Source of the DNA: Aromatoleum toluvorans
GTDB taxonomy: Bacteria > Pseudomonadota > Gammaproteobacteria > Burkholderiales > Rhodocyclaceae
Direction of reading: 5' to 3'
NCBI RefSeq assembly: GCF_012910905.1
Contig: NZ_WTVN01000020.1
Span: 26,281 to 90,280 of the forward strand
Length of the DNA stretch: 64,000 nucleotides
A program made the translations under genes and the position numbers. Position 1 is the stretch's first letter. The number at the start of each line of letters is the position of its first letter. The notes beneath the pieces are model-generated. The model was given only the letters and a program-made list of their open reading frames with translations, was not told the DNA's origin and made no database searches. Below, in pieces: positions 33,743-42,996 of this stretch.

Positions 33743-34398
33743 CAGCCGTACAGGTCCTCGGCAGGGATGGATTCGCTCTCCGCGCGTGCCGCGGCCTCCC
33801 ACTCCTGCATGGCCGGGTGCGCGAGCATCGCCGCGAGGTATTCGCCGGCCGCGCCGGCGGGTTGCACGCCGTAGGTCTTGAAGCGGAAGCAGATCGGCCC
33901 GTACATCGCGTCGGCGATCGAGAAGGCGCCGAATAGGTAGGGGCCGCCCGCATTCGCCTTCGTGCCGAAGCGCGCGCGACAGTCGTTCCAGATCGCTTCG
34001 ATGCGTGCGATGTTGGCATCGACCGCGGGCGTGTGGCCCTTGCCGGTGTAGTCCTTGCGGATGTTCATCGGCATGGCCTGGCGCAGGTCCTGGAAGCTCG
34101 AGTGCATCTCCGCGCTGATCGCGCGCGCCACCGCGCGTGCGGCGGAATCGGCCGGCCACAGGCCGGGCGCCTTCTCGGCCAGGTATTCGCACACCGCGAG
34201 TGAGTCCCACACCGCGACGCCGTGGTCGATCAGGCAGGGCACCTTGCCCGAGGGCGAGTGCTGCAGGATGCGTTCGCGGCTGCCCTCGGTGAAGAGGGGG
34301 ATGCGGATCTCCTCGAAAACCTGTCCGCTGGCGCGGGCTGCGAGCCAGGGGCGCAGGGACCAGGATGAATAATTCTTGTTGCCGATGATCAGTTTCAT
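33742..34398 (-). CDS. Glutathione S-transferase family protein
   Basis: A 218-residue GST. It starts MKLIIGNKNYSSWSLRPWLA with the serine-type active-site motif, then SPSGKVPCLIDHGVAVWDSL, which binds glutathione. It is of the YfcF/GstN-like group; the substrate is unknown. The start at 34398 has a GGAG site, and the frame upstream to 34494 lacks similarity. It overlaps cca by one base and follows the NDUFA9-like gene by 43 bp. Confidence 0.9.
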   Translation of the reverse strand: MKLIIGNKNYSSWSLRPWLAARASGQVFEEIRIPLFTEGSRERILQHSPSGKVPCLIDHGVAVWDSLAVCEYLAEKAPGLWPADSAARAVARAISAEMHSSFQDLRQAMPMNIRKDYTGKGHTPAVDANIARIEAIWNDCRARFGTKANAGGPYLFGAFSIADAMYGPICFRFKTYGVQPAGAAGEYLAAMLAHPAMQEWEAAARAESESIPAEDLYG

Positions 34399-34441
34399 GC
34401 GCTCGTCTCCGTAGGGTGCTGCTCGGTGCTGCGGAAAAAGC

Positions 34442-35410
34442 TCAGCCGTGGCGCGGGCGGCGCGCACGGCTGCGCATCGGGTAGTAGCGGGCACGCTGGT
34501 GGCGGTCGCCGATCCAGGTCGGCGCGAGCGCCTCGAGCCCGGCCGGCGTCATGCCGAAGGGCAGCGGGGCGCCGCTGGCGACGTTGTCGACGCGCATCGA
34601 GCGCACGTTGTCGCGGCTCATCAGCGGCCGTGGCGCGAGCTCCATCAGCCTGGCCTGCAGCATCGCGAGCCATTCCGGCAGGCCGATCACCGGACGCGGC
34701 TGGCCCGACAGCTCGGTGACATACTCGACGAGTTCGCGCAGCGTGTAGATCCCGGGCCCCGCGAGCTCGAAGGTCTGGCGGGGCGCCGACGGCTCGGTCA
34801 GGCAGCGCCACACGACTTCGGCAACGTCCCCGACATGCACCGGCTGGAAGCGCGCATCGGCGCCGGCGAGCGGCAGCACCGGAAAACGCTGCGCGAGGCG
34901 CACGAACATGTTGAGGAAGCTGTCCTCGCGACCGAAGATGACCGACGGGCGCAGGATGGTCCACGCCGGCGCGTCGCCCGTCGCGTGGATCGCTTCCTCG
35001 CCGGCGGCCTTCGAGCGCTGGTATTCGGACGGGCCGTTCGCCGACGCGCCCAGCGCGCTGACGTGGACGAGGCGCGCGACCCCGGCCGCCTGGCAGGCGG
35101 CGACGATCCTGCGCGGAAGCTCGACGTGGGCGCGCGCGAAATCCGGCCCCCAGGGGTTGCCCGGGCGCGAATGCAGGATGCCGACGAGATTGACCACGGC
35201 ATCCGCGCCGGTGAAGAGCCGCGACAGCGTGGCGGGGTCATGGACGTCCGCCTCGACGACCTCGACCGTCGGGATCAGCAGCAACTCGCCTGCGTGGATA
35301 TAACGCCGCGTCGGCACCAGCACGCCGATGTTCTCGCGCGACAGACGGTTCGCAATGACGCGGCCCACAAAGCCGGAGCCGCCGACGAGTACGACGCGTT
35401 CCATTTTCAT
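34442..35410 (-). CDS. NDUFA9-like NAD(P)-binding protein (atypical SDR)
   Basis: A 322-residue Rossmann protein. It has VVLVGGSGFVGRVIANRLSR, then VVNLVGILHSR and VHVSALGASANGPSEYQRSK with the Tyr-x3-Lys pair. The pattern matches the complex I NDUFA9 family of atypical short-chain dehydrogenases in proteobacteria. The role in bacteria is uncertain; no nuo genes are nearby. An alternative ATG lies two codons in (MERVVLVGG). Confidence 0.87.
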   Translation of the reverse strand: MKMERVVLVGGSGFVGRVIANRLSRENIGVLVPTRRYIHAGELLLIPTVEVVEADVHDPATLSRLFTGADAVVNLVGILHSRPGNPWGPDFARAHVELPRRIVAACQAAGVARLVHVSALGASANGPSEYQRSKAAGEEAIHATGDAPAWTILRPSVIFGREDSFLNMFVRLAQRFPVLPLAGADARFQPVHVGDVAEVVWRCLTEPSAPRQTFELAGPGIYTLRELVEYVTELSGQPRPVIGLPEWLAMLQARLMELAPRPLMSRDNVRSMRVDNVASGAPLPFGMTPAGLEALAPTWIGDRHQRARYYPMRSRARRPRHG

Positions 35411-35441
35411 GTTGCTGCCTCCCTGCGAGGACTTGCGGGTT

Positions 35442-35480
35442 TAGTGTCCCGATTTCACGAACCTGCAACCCGGGACACTA
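35442..35480. repeat. Inverted repeat straddling the slt stop codon
   Basis: TAGTGTCCCG (35442-35451) and CGGGACACTA (35471-35480) are perfect 10-bp arms around a 19-bp centre. The right arm includes the stop codon of the lytic transglycosylase gene. In the minus-strand message it forms a hairpin between that gene and the NDUFA9-like gene. It lacks a T tail. Confidence 0.65.
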
Positions 35481-37409
35481 GCGTTCCGTGGCGAGCCGCG
35501 GCGAGATCGTCCCGAGCCGGGCCTTCAGTGACTGCGGCTTCGCCTCCAGCATCGCCGCATAAATGACGGCGTTGGCCATGACCTTCTTCACATAGTCGCG
35601 GGTCTCGTCGAAGGGGATCGTCTCTGCATAGATCGCACCTTCGAGCGGACGTTCGTCACGCCATTTGCGTGCGCGCCCCGGTCCGGCATTGTAGCCGGCC
35701 GATGCCAGCACCGGATGCTCGTCGAGGTCCTCGAGGATCAGGCGCATATAGCTCGTGCCCAGCAGCACGTTGGTGTCGGGGTCGGTCAGCATGCCCTGGT
35801 GATAGCCGGAGAGGCCGATCTTGCGCGCGACCCACTTGCCCGTGGCGGGCATCACCTGCATCAGGCCCTGGGCGCCGGAGCTCGAGCGCGCCGGCGCGAT
35901 GAAGCGGCTTTCCTGGCGCATCAGGCCATACACCCAGGCCATGTCGAGGCCCTGCTGGCGCACCTGCGGTTCGATCAGCTGGCGGTAGGGCGTGAGGAAG
36001 CGCAGGTCGTAGTTCGCCTGCGGATCGGTGCGCTCGGCGGTGTTGATCGCGCGGTCGTAGATCTCGTTGCGCAGCGCGAGGCGTGCCGCCGCGATCAGGA
36101 AGCCGTCGTCCTGGCCGCGCAGCGACCAGTTCCATTCGCGCATGCCCTCGGTGCGCATCTCGAGCCGGTACAGCGCGAGCGCGCGGCGCAGGCCCGGGTC
36201 GGCGTCGACGCGCGCGGTGTCCTCGGTGGTGACGTTGCCGTTGCGCACGGGGGGCGCGAACGGACTGCCCAGCTCTTCGGCGGCCAGCATGCCGTAGAAA
36301 TTCGGCAGCGTCGCGATGCGTCCGTACAGCGCCGCGGCTTCCGCGGGACGGCTCTGCGCGGCGTGCGCGCGGCCGAGCCAGTAGGTCCATTCCGGCTGCG
36401 CCTGTTCGGCCGTGGTCATGCCTTCGATCGCCGCCTGCACGCCGCGCCAGTCCTCGACACGCAGCTCGGCGCGGACCCGCCATGCGCGCTGTTCGGCGCT
36501 CATCGGCGTCTTGCCGGCGGCGCGGAACCAGCGCACGGCGCCGGGGGCACCCTGCAGCGAGCCGTGGTGGCCGAGCACCGCGTAGACATACGCCCGCTCG
36601 TCCGCGCCGAGCCGCTCCTCGAAGCGCGCAAAGCGCGCGTAGGCGGAGGACGCGTCCTCGCGCGCGATGCGCACGAGCGCGGCCAGCGCGAGCTCGCGGC
36701 CGGCCCGCGAGACGGCGAAGTTCGGCGGCAGGCGGTCGAGCCACGCGGCCGGGCTCTTCAGCATGCGGTCGAAGTCGGCGAGCGCAGGCGCGTCGGCGGC
36801 ATTCATCCACGACAGGGTGGTGCGCGCATTCGACGGGCTGCGGCTGTCGATCTGGCGCCGCGCCCGCCACCACAGGTCATCGCTGCCGAGGTGGCCGGCC
36901 TGCGCCAGCGTGCGGAACACCGGCTCGCAGGCAGTGTGGCTGTCGGCGAGTTCCATCCAGCGCGTGCGCACTTCGTCGAGCACCGTGAGGTCGCCCAGTT
37001 CGAGCCGGGCGTTGCGCTGCAGGCAGCGCAATTCGGCGTCGGGCTCGCGCAGGTCCGGATAGACCTTGAGGAAGCCGCTCCAGTCGTACTCGCGTGCCAT
37101 GCGCCGCAGCCAGTCGCTGCGCAGGCGCTCGGCGAGCACGCTGTCGGCTTCGCGCAGCAGGAATTCGTTGAGTTCGTTGACCGGCGGGGCTTCCGGGCGA
37201 CCGAGGATGTTCACGAGCCGCCAGTAGCGCACGTAGGGATCGAGCACGTGCGGCTCGCGCTCCGCGGCGAGCCGCTCCAGCGTCGCGCGGTCACCGCTGC
37301 GCACCGCGTCGCGCGCCGCGAGGATGCGGTCGTCACCGCCCTGCCCGTGGGCTCCCTGCGTCAGGCTCGCCAGCACCAGTGCCAGCGCGGCCCACAAACC
37401 CTTTGCCAT
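35478..37409 (-). CDS. slt: Soluble lytic murein transglycosylase
   Basis: A 643-residue periplasmic enzyme. A signal peptide (LWAALALVLASLTQGAHG) is followed by the alpha-superhelical U domain. The C-terminal SLT domain has the catalytic glutamate in LMRQESRFIAPARSSSGAQG, and GLMQVMPATG and ASAGYNAGPGRARKW. It cleaves the glycan strand to 1,6-anhydroMurNAc products. The length matches Slt70. It is divergent from the 5-FTHF cyclo-ligase gene with 39 bp between the starts. Confidence 0.95.
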   Translation of the reverse strand: MAKGLWAALALVLASLTQGAHGQGGDDRILAARDAVRSGDRATLERLAAEREPHVLDPYVRYWRLVNILGRPEAPPVNELNEFLLREADSVLAERLRSDWLRRMAREYDWSGFLKVYPDLREPDAELRCLQRNARLELGDLTVLDEVRTRWMELADSHTACEPVFRTLAQAGHLGSDDLWWRARRQIDSRSPSNARTTLSWMNAADAPALADFDRMLKSPAAWLDRLPPNFAVSRAGRELALAALVRIAREDASSAYARFARFEERLGADERAYVYAVLGHHGSLQGAPGAVRWFRAAGKTPMSAEQRAWRVRAELRVEDWRGVQAAIEGMTTAEQAQPEWTYWLGRAHAAQSRPAEAAALYGRIATLPNFYGMLAAEELGSPFAPPVRNGNVTTEDTARVDADPGLRRALALYRLEMRTEGMREWNWSLRGQDDGFLIAAARLALRNEIYDRAINTAERTDPQANYDLRFLTPYRQLIEPQVRQQGLDMAWVYGLMRQESRFIAPARSSSGAQGLMQVMPATGKWVARKIGLSGYHQGMLTDPDTNVLLGTSYMRLILEDLDEHPVLASAGYNAGPGRARKWRDERPLEGAIYAETIPFDETRDYVKKVMANAVIYAAMLEAKPQSLKARLGTISPRLATER

Positions 37410-37448
37410 CCCTTAACATCCCCTTTCAATCTACCCGACCATACCACA

Positions 37449-38066
37449 GTGAATCACGCCCACGCACCCGAATCCGCCTCCGACATCGACCCGGCCGAGC
37501 AGCGCCGCGCGCTGCGTGCCCGCACGATCGCCGCACGCCAGGCGCTCACGGCGACGCACCGCACGGCGCTGATGCGCCACTTCGAGGTGCATCTCTCCGA
37601 ACTCGTCGCGCGCCTCGCACCGACCACGTTGGGCTTCTGCTGGCCCTACCGAGGCGAGCCCGACCTGCGCGCCTGGGTCGCACACTGGCTGGCGGCCGAT
37701 GCGTCGCGCGTCGCCGTGCTGCCCGTCGTGCCGCATCAGGCGGGGCCGATGGTGTTCCGCCGCTGGGTACCGGGGATGGAGATGCCGCTCGACCGCCACG
37801 GCATCCCGCATCCCGCCGACGGCGATCCCGTGGTCCCCGATGTCATCCTCGTGCCGTGCAATGCCTTCGATGCCGCCGGCTACCGGGTCGGCTACGGCGG
37901 CGGATACTTCGACCGCACGCTGGCGGTGATGAATCCCGTCGCGGTGGGCCTGGGCTTCGAGTTCGCCCGCGTCGACGACGTCCGGCCGCAGCCGTACGAC
38001 CGCCCGATGGACTGGATCGTCACCGAGGCCGGCGCTTTCGCCGCTCAGCCGAGGAACATGCGGTAG
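37449..38066 (+). CDS. fau: 5-formyltetrahydrofolate cyclo-ligase
   Basis: A 205-residue enzyme that converts 5-formyl-THF to 5,10-methenyl-THF with ATP. It has the diagnostic RVGYGGGYFDRTLAVM and VPCNAFDAAG segments, and LRARTIAARQAL near the start. The start codon is GTG at 37449. Its 3' end overlaps the 3' end of ilvA by 22 bp (convergent). Confidence 0.9.
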   Translation: MNHAHAPESASDIDPAEQRRALRARTIAARQALTATHRTALMRHFEVHLSELVARLAPTTLGFCWPYRGEPDLRAWVAHWLAADASRVAVLPVVPHQAGPMVFRRWVPGMEMPLDRHGIPHPADGDPVVPDVILVPCNAFDAAGYRVGYGGGYFDRTLAVMNPVAVGLGFEFARVDDVRPQPYDRPMDWIVTEAGAFAAQPRNMR

Positions 38067-39565
38067 GCGGGGTTGGCCGACTCGTCCGCGTAGTCGTAGC
38101 CGAGCCGGTCGAGGAAGTCCTGGAAGGCGCCCTTGTCCTCGGGCGGCACCTGCATGCCGACCAGCACGCGGCCGGAATCCGAGCCGTGGTTGCGGTAGTG
38201 GAACAGGCTGATGTTCCAGTCCGAATGCAGGCTAGTGAGGAAATTCATCAGCGCGCCCGGGCGCTCGGGGAATTCGAAGCGGTACACCAGCTCGTTGTTC
38301 ACGTGCGGCGCGCGCCCGCCGACCATGTAGCGGATGTGGCTCTTCGCCATCTCGTCGTCGGTCAGGTCCACCGCGGGCAGTTCGTGGCGCTCCAGCATCT
38401 CGATGATGCGTGTGGCCTCGGCGCGGTTATGCACCGCGACGCCGACGAAGATGTGCGCCTGCTGCGCGTCGGCGTAGCGGTAGTTGAATTCGGTGATGTG
38501 GCGGTTGCCGATCAGGCTGCAGAACTTGCGGAAGGAGCCCGGGCGTTCCGGGATCGTCACCGCGAACACGGCCTCGCGCTGCTCGCCGACCTCGGCGCGC
38601 TCGGCGACGAAGCGCAGGCGGTCGAAGTTCATGTTCGCGCCGGAGGCGACCGCGACGAGGCTCTTGCCGTGCAGGTTGTGGCGCTTGGCGTACTCCTTCG
38701 CGCCGGCCACCGCGAGGGCGCCCGAGGGCTCGAGGATGGAGCGCGTGTCCTCGAACACGTCCTTGAGCGCAGCGCAGATCGCGTCGTTGTCGACCAGGAT
38801 CATCTCGTCGACGTACTGCTGGCACAGGCGGAAGGTCTCCTCGCCGACCTGCTTCACCGCGGTGCCGTCGGCGAACAGCCCGACCTGATCGAGCGCGACA
38901 CGCCGGCCCTCGGCGAGCGAGCGCGTCATCGCGTCGGCGTCCACGGTCTCGACGCCGACGATCTTCGTTTCCGGGCGCAGGCGCTTGATGTAGGCCGCGA
39001 CGCCGGCGATCAGGCCGCCGCCGCCGACGGCGCAGAACACCGCGTGGATGGGATCCGGGTGCGCGCGCAGGATCTCCATGCCGATCGTGCCCTGGCCGGC
39101 GATCACGTCCGGGTCGTCGTAGGGATGGACGAAGGTCAGCTTTTCGGCCTTCTCGAGCTCGACCGCATGGGCGTAGGCATCGGAATACGAGTCGCCCGCG
39201 AGCACCACCTCGCCGCCGCGCGCCTTGACCGCGTCGATCTTGATCTGCGGCGTCGAAGTCGGCATCACGATCACCGCGCGCACGCCCATCTTCTGCGCCG
39301 ACAGTGCGACCCCCTGGGCGTGGTTGCCGGCCGACGCGCAGATCACGCCGCGCTTCAGCGCCGGCGGCGACAGGCGCGCCATCTTGTTGTACGCGCCGCG
39401 CAGCTTGAAGCTGAACACCGGCTGCATGTCCTCGCGCTTCAGGTAGATGCGGTTATGCACGCGTTCCGAGAGGTTCGTGGCGAGGTCGAGCGGGGTCTCC
39501 TCGGCCACGTCGTAGACGCGGGCATTGAGGATCTTTTCCAGGTAATCGGGGGCTGCGGCGGTCAT
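38045..39565 (-). CDS. ilvA: Threonine ammonia-lyase, biosynthetic
   Basis: A 506-residue PLP enzyme that deaminates threonine to 2-oxobutanoate for isoleucine synthesis. The PLP lysine is in FSFKLRGAYNKMARL, and the glycine loop is CAVGGGGLIAGVA. Two ACT-like regulatory domains fill the C-terminus (about residues 330-506: AVFAVTIPERPGSFRKFCSL and YRFEFPERPGALMNFL), as in the feedback-inhibited biosynthetic form. It follows hprK at 88 bp. Confidence 0.95.
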   Translation of the reverse strand: MTAAAPDYLEKILNARVYDVAEETPLDLATNLSERVHNRIYLKREDMQPVFSFKLRGAYNKMARLSPPALKRGVICASAGNHAQGVALSAQKMGVRAVIVMPTSTPQIKIDAVKARGGEVVLAGDSYSDAYAHAVELEKAEKLTFVHPYDDPDVIAGQGTIGMEILRAHPDPIHAVFCAVGGGGLIAGVAAYIKRLRPETKIVGVETVDADAMTRSLAEGRRVALDQVGLFADGTAVKQVGEETFRLCQQYVDEMILVDNDAICAALKDVFEDTRSILEPSGALAVAGAKEYAKRHNLHGKSLVAVASGANMNFDRLRFVAERAEVGEQREAVFAVTIPERPGSFRKFCSLIGNRHITEFNYRYADAQQAHIFVGVAVHNRAEATRIIEMLERHELPAVDLTDDEMAKSHIRYMVGGRAPHVNNELVYRFEFPERPGALMNFLTSLHSDWNISLFHYRNHGSDSGRVLVGMQVPPEDKGAFQDFLDRLGYDYADESANPAYRMFLG

Positions 39566-39653
39566 GAAGGGAAGCCTGTGCGGGGAGGCGCAAAGACAAC
39601 GAGCGTATCAGCCGATGCCGCAGTGCGGCAAGAGCCCTGCGGGCGGAGGGTGA

Positions 39654-40595
39654 TCAGAGGGTTTCGCCGTCGGCGTCGAGCAGGCGTTGCTGGCGGTCGA
39701 TGAATTCCTGTGTCGAATCGATGCCGCGCAGCTGCAGGATGGTCGAGCGCACGGCGGCTTCGAGCAGCACCGCGATGTTGCGCCCGGCGGCGACCGGCAG
39801 GGTCGTGCGGATCACCTGCACGCCGAGGATGTCCTGCGTCTCGCGGTGCACCGGCAGGCGCGAGGGGTCGGACTGGCCCGGCAGGCGGCGTTCGAGATGC
39901 ACGATCAGGCGCAGGCGCATCTTGCGCCGGCACGCGGTCTCGCCGAAGATCGTGCGGATGTTGAGGATGCCCAGCCCGCGCACCTCGATGAAGTCCTTGA
40001 GCATGTCCGGGCAGCGCCCTTCGAGCACGGTCGGGGCGATGCGCGAGAACTCGACGATGTCGTCGGCGACGAGGCCGTGGCCGCGCGAGATCAGCTCCAG
40101 CGCGAGCTCGGACTTGCCGGCGCCAGAGCTGCCTGTGATGAACACGCCGATGCCCAGCACGTCCATGAACACGCCGTGCAGGGACACCTTTTCGGCCAGT
40201 TCGCGCGACATGTAGAGGCGCAGCTGGTCGATCACGCTCGCCGACGGCTGCGGCGTCGTGATCAGCGCGACGTCGGCGTACTCGCAGATGCCGCGCAGCA
40301 GCTCGGGAATCGCGCAGCCGTCGGCGACGATGATCGCCGGGGGGCGTGCGCCGATGATCTCGGTGAGGTGGTGGGCGACCTTGTCGCTCGAGTGGCGGCT
40401 GGCCCACGCGAGTTCGGCGGCACCCAGGATCTGGATGCGCGTCGGGTGGATGAGGTTCAGGTGGCCGACGAGGTCGGCCGGCCAGATGCGTTCTTCGTTG
40501 ACCGAAATGACCCGGTCGAGCCGGCCGCTGACGTGGGTCAGCTCCAGCTGTTCCCGGTGCAGGTCATACAGCCGCGCGACGCTGGTCTGCCGCAT
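39654..40595 (-). CDS. hprK: HPr kinase/phosphorylase
   Basis: A 313-residue bifunctional kinase/phosphorylase acting on the regulatory serine of HPr-type proteins. Walker A ITGSSGAGKSELALELI lies near residue 155, and the HPrK signature EVRGLGILNIRTIFGE follows. Its ATG lies 32 bp inside ptsN, so the two are translationally linked. The usual neighbour rapZ is absent downstream; ilvA is there instead. Confidence 0.95.
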   Translation of the reverse strand: MRQTSVARLYDLHREQLELTHVSGRLDRVISVNEERIWPADLVGHLNLIHPTRIQILGAAELAWASRHSSDKVAHHLTEIIGARPPAIIVADGCAIPELLRGICEYADVALITTPQPSASVIDQLRLYMSRELAEKVSLHGVFMDVLGIGVFITGSSGAGKSELALELISRGHGLVADDIVEFSRIAPTVLEGRCPDMLKDFIEVRGLGILNIRTIFGETACRRKMRLRLIVHLERRLPGQSDPSRLPVHRETQDILGVQVIRTTLPVAAGRNIAVLLEAAVRSTILQLRGIDSTQEFIDRQQRLLDADGETL

Positions 40596-41049
40596 GCGGG
40601 CCCCAGGAGGCGAACAGCGAATGGATGGTCGCGGAGTCGGGCGCGTTCTGCAGCTGGTCGCGGAAATCGCGGTCGCTGAACATCTGCGCGAGCTCGGACA
40701 GCAGCTGCAGGTGGGTTTCGTTGGCCTGTTCGGGCACCAGCAGCACGAACAGCATGGTCACGGGGCGGCCGTCGGGCGCGTCGAACTGCACCGGGGTCGA
40801 CAGGCGCAGGAAGGCTCCGGCGGCGTCCTTCAGGCCCTTGATGCGGCCGTGGGGAATGGCGATGCCCTGGCCCAATCCGGTCGAGCCGAGGCGCTCGCGC
40901 GAGAACAGGCTGTCGAAGACGACGCTGCGGGCAATGCCCTGATTGTTCTCGAACAGGAGTCCGGCTTGTTCGAAGACGCGTTTCTTGCTGCTCGCGTCCA
41001 GATCGATGACCACGTTCGAGGAGGGCAGGAGTTCGGCGATGAGGCTCAT
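40564..41049 (-). CDS. ptsN: Nitrogen-regulatory PTS IIA protein
   Basis: A 161-residue EIIA-Ntr. The phosphorylated histidine is in GQGIAIPHGRIKGL, and VFLLVPEQ-like FVLLVPEQANETHLQLLSEL is conserved. It is part of the PTS-Ntr phosphorelay influencing K+ and nitrogen or carbon balance. The start MSLIAELLP at 41049 is preferred over 41061. A TATAAT -10 lies at 41151-41146 with no clear -35, so a separate promoter is possible. Confidence 0.94.
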   Translation of the reverse strand: MSLIAELLPSSNVVIDLDASSKKRVFEQAGLLFENNQGIARSVVFDSLFSRERLGSTGLGQGIAIPHGRIKGLKDAAGAFLRLSTPVQFDAPDGRPVTMLFVLLVPEQANETHLQLLSELAQMFSDRDFRDQLQNAPDSATIHSLFASWGPHAADQRRAAV

Positions 41050-41185
41050 GCGGATCACCACCTGCGCGACAGGGCCCTTGCCGCTGCCGGGATGGTGCGG
41101 GAGGAGGCTCGGGGTGTGCGGCAGGCGCGGGTTGAAAACGCGCGAATTATAAACACACCCCGGACCCCCGGTGCGAGTTAAACGA

Positions 41186-41512
41186 TCACAGTTCGGTCGG
41201 TTGCTGATGCTTCAGCGTGTCGTGGCCGTGGTCGTGGTTCTTGCCCTTGTACTTGAGGACCTGGCGGTCGAGCTTGTCGGCCATGCTGTCGATGGCGGCG
41301 TACATGTCGGCATCATCGCTTTCGACATAGATGTCCTTGCCGCGCACATGCAGGGTCACTTCGGCCTTCTGCCGCAGTTTCTCCACCGACAGGATCACGC
41401 TGACGCTGGTCACGTTGTCGAAGTGGCGGATGACGCGGTCAAGCTTGGTGTTCACGTACTCGCGGATCGCGGGAGTGACTTCGACGTGATGTCCGGTGAT
41501 GGTGAGATTCAT
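41186..41512 (-). CDS. hpf: Ribosome hibernation-promoting factor (short form)
   Basis: A 108-residue sigma-54 modulation/S30EA-type protein starting MNLTITGHHVEVTPAIREYV, with the RNA-binding KAEVTLHVRGKDIYVESDDA strand and AAIDSMADKLDRQVLKYKGK helix. Short HPF promotes 100S ribosome dimers with RMF or acts alone in related species. It follows rpoN by 17 bp, the standard arrangement. Confidence 0.94.
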   Translation of the reverse strand: MNLTITGHHVEVTPAIREYVNTKLDRVIRHFDNVTSVSVILSVEKLRQKAEVTLHVRGKDIYVESDDADMYAAIDSMADKLDRQVLKYKGKNHDHGHDTLKHQQPTEL

Positions 41513-41529
41513 GATGTTTCCTCGTATTG

Positions 41530-42975
41530 TCAGATCGTCTTGCGCAGGCTGACCGGCGGAATATTCAGGGATTCGCGATACTTGGCAATCGTCCGCCGCG
41601 CTACCACGATACCCTGTTGACCGAGCAATTCGGCAATTTTCGCGTCGGACAGGGGTTTTTTCCTGTCTTCGGCCTCCACCAGCTGGCGAATCAGTGCGCG
41701 AATCGCCGTGGAGGATGCCGCCCCACCGGTGTCGGTGGCAACGTGACTGCCGAAAAAGTACTTCAACTCGAATACGCCACGCGGTGTGGCCATGAACTTC
41801 TGCGTTGTGACTCGCGAGACCGTCGATTCGTGCAGCTCGAGCTGGTCCGCGATCTCCCTCAACGTCAAAGGTCGCATCGCCACATCGCCATAATCGAAGA
41901 ACTGTCGCTGCTGGTCAACGATGGCCTGCGAAACCCGCAGGATCGTGTCGAAACGCTGCTGTACGTTCTTGATCAGCCAGCGCGCTTCCTGCAGCTGGCT
42001 GGTGAGTGCGCCGCCCGATCCGCGGTTCTGCTGCAGGATGCTCGCATAGAGCGAATTGATGCGCAGCTTGGGCATCGCCTCGGGGTTGAGCGAAACCGTC
42101 CAGCGGCCGCGCAGCTTGCGCACGATGACGTCCGGCAGGATGTAGCGCGTCTCCTGCACCGAGTGCTGCGAACCCGGGTGGGGGTCGAGGCTGCAGATCA
42201 GCGCGTGCGCGGCGCGCAGCGCGTCGTCGTCGCAGCCGGTGGCGCGCTTGATGCGCACGAAGTTGCGCTCGGCGAGCAGGTCGAGGTATTCGTCGACGAT
42301 CCTGAGCGCGAGGTCGCGCGTCGCCCCCCGGGACATCGCCCTGAGCTGCAGGCTCAGGCATTCCTGCGGATTGCGCGCGCCGATGCCGGCCGGGTCGAGG
42401 TGCTGCACGTGGCGCAGTGCGATGGCCAGGTCGTCGAGGTCGTATTCGAGTTCCGGCGGCAGCAGCGGCAGCAGTTCCTCGAGCGACTGGTTGAGGTAGC
42501 CGTCCTCGTCGAGGGCCTCGATGAGGAAGCGCACGAGCGCGCGGTCGCGATCGGACAGCGGCGAGAGGCTCACCTGCTGGTCGAGGTGGTCGCGCAGGCT
42601 GGTGCCGGCGGCCTGCAGCTCCTGGAAGTCGGTGTCGTCGTCATCGTCGCGGTTCGACGAGCCGCTGCTCGCGCTCGACCATTCGCCGGCCTCGTCGAAA
42701 TTGGCCGGTTCGCTCTCGCCCTGCGGCTCCTCGCCGGCGGCAGGGGCTTCCGCCTGGCTGCCGGAATCGGTGGTGCTGCTCGAAGCCGGCGCCGCGCCGG
42801 GCGCAAAGTCGCTGCCGTCGCCGTCCTCGCGTTCGAGCATGGGGTTTTCGAGGAGGAAGCGTTCCAGCTCCTGGTTCAGCTCCAGCGTGGACAGCTGCAG
42901 CAGCTTGATCGATTGCTGCAGCTGCGGCGTCAGCGTGAGGTGCTGGGAGATCTTGAGCTGGAGGGACGGTTTCAT
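41530..42975 (-). CDS. rpoN: RNA polymerase sigma-54 factor
   Basis: A 481-residue sigma-54. Region I is the glutamine- and leucine-rich LTLTPQLQQSIKLLQLSTLE. Region II is acidic (about residues 47-110), with the core-binding region next. A helix-turn-helix (LHESTVSRVTTQKFM) and the RpoN box ARRTIAKYRESL are at the C-terminus. It directs transcription of nitrogen, aromatic and motility genes with AAA+ activators. It is the central gene of the lptB-rpoN-hpf-ptsN-hprK block. Confidence 0.97.
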   Translation of the reverse strand: MKPSLQLKISQHLTLTPQLQQSIKLLQLSTLELNQELERFLLENPMLEREDGDGSDFAPGAAPASSSTTDSGSQAEAPAAGEEPQGESEPANFDEAGEWSSASSGSSNRDDDDDTDFQELQAAGTSLRDHLDQQVSLSPLSDRDRALVRFLIEALDEDGYLNQSLEELLPLLPPELEYDLDDLAIALRHVQHLDPAGIGARNPQECLSLQLRAMSRGATRDLALRIVDEYLDLLAERNFVRIKRATGCDDDALRAAHALICSLDPHPGSQHSVQETRYILPDVIVRKLRGRWTVSLNPEAMPKLRINSLYASILQQNRGSGGALTSQLQEARWLIKNVQQRFDTILRVSQAIVDQQRQFFDYGDVAMRPLTLREIADQLELHESTVSRVTTQKFMATPRGVFELKYFFGSHVATDTGGAASSTAIRALIRQLVEAEDRKKPLSDAKIAELLGQQGIVVARRTIAKYRESLNIPPVSLRKTI

Positions 42976-42996
42976 GGCGCTGCTTCGGCTGGTGGC

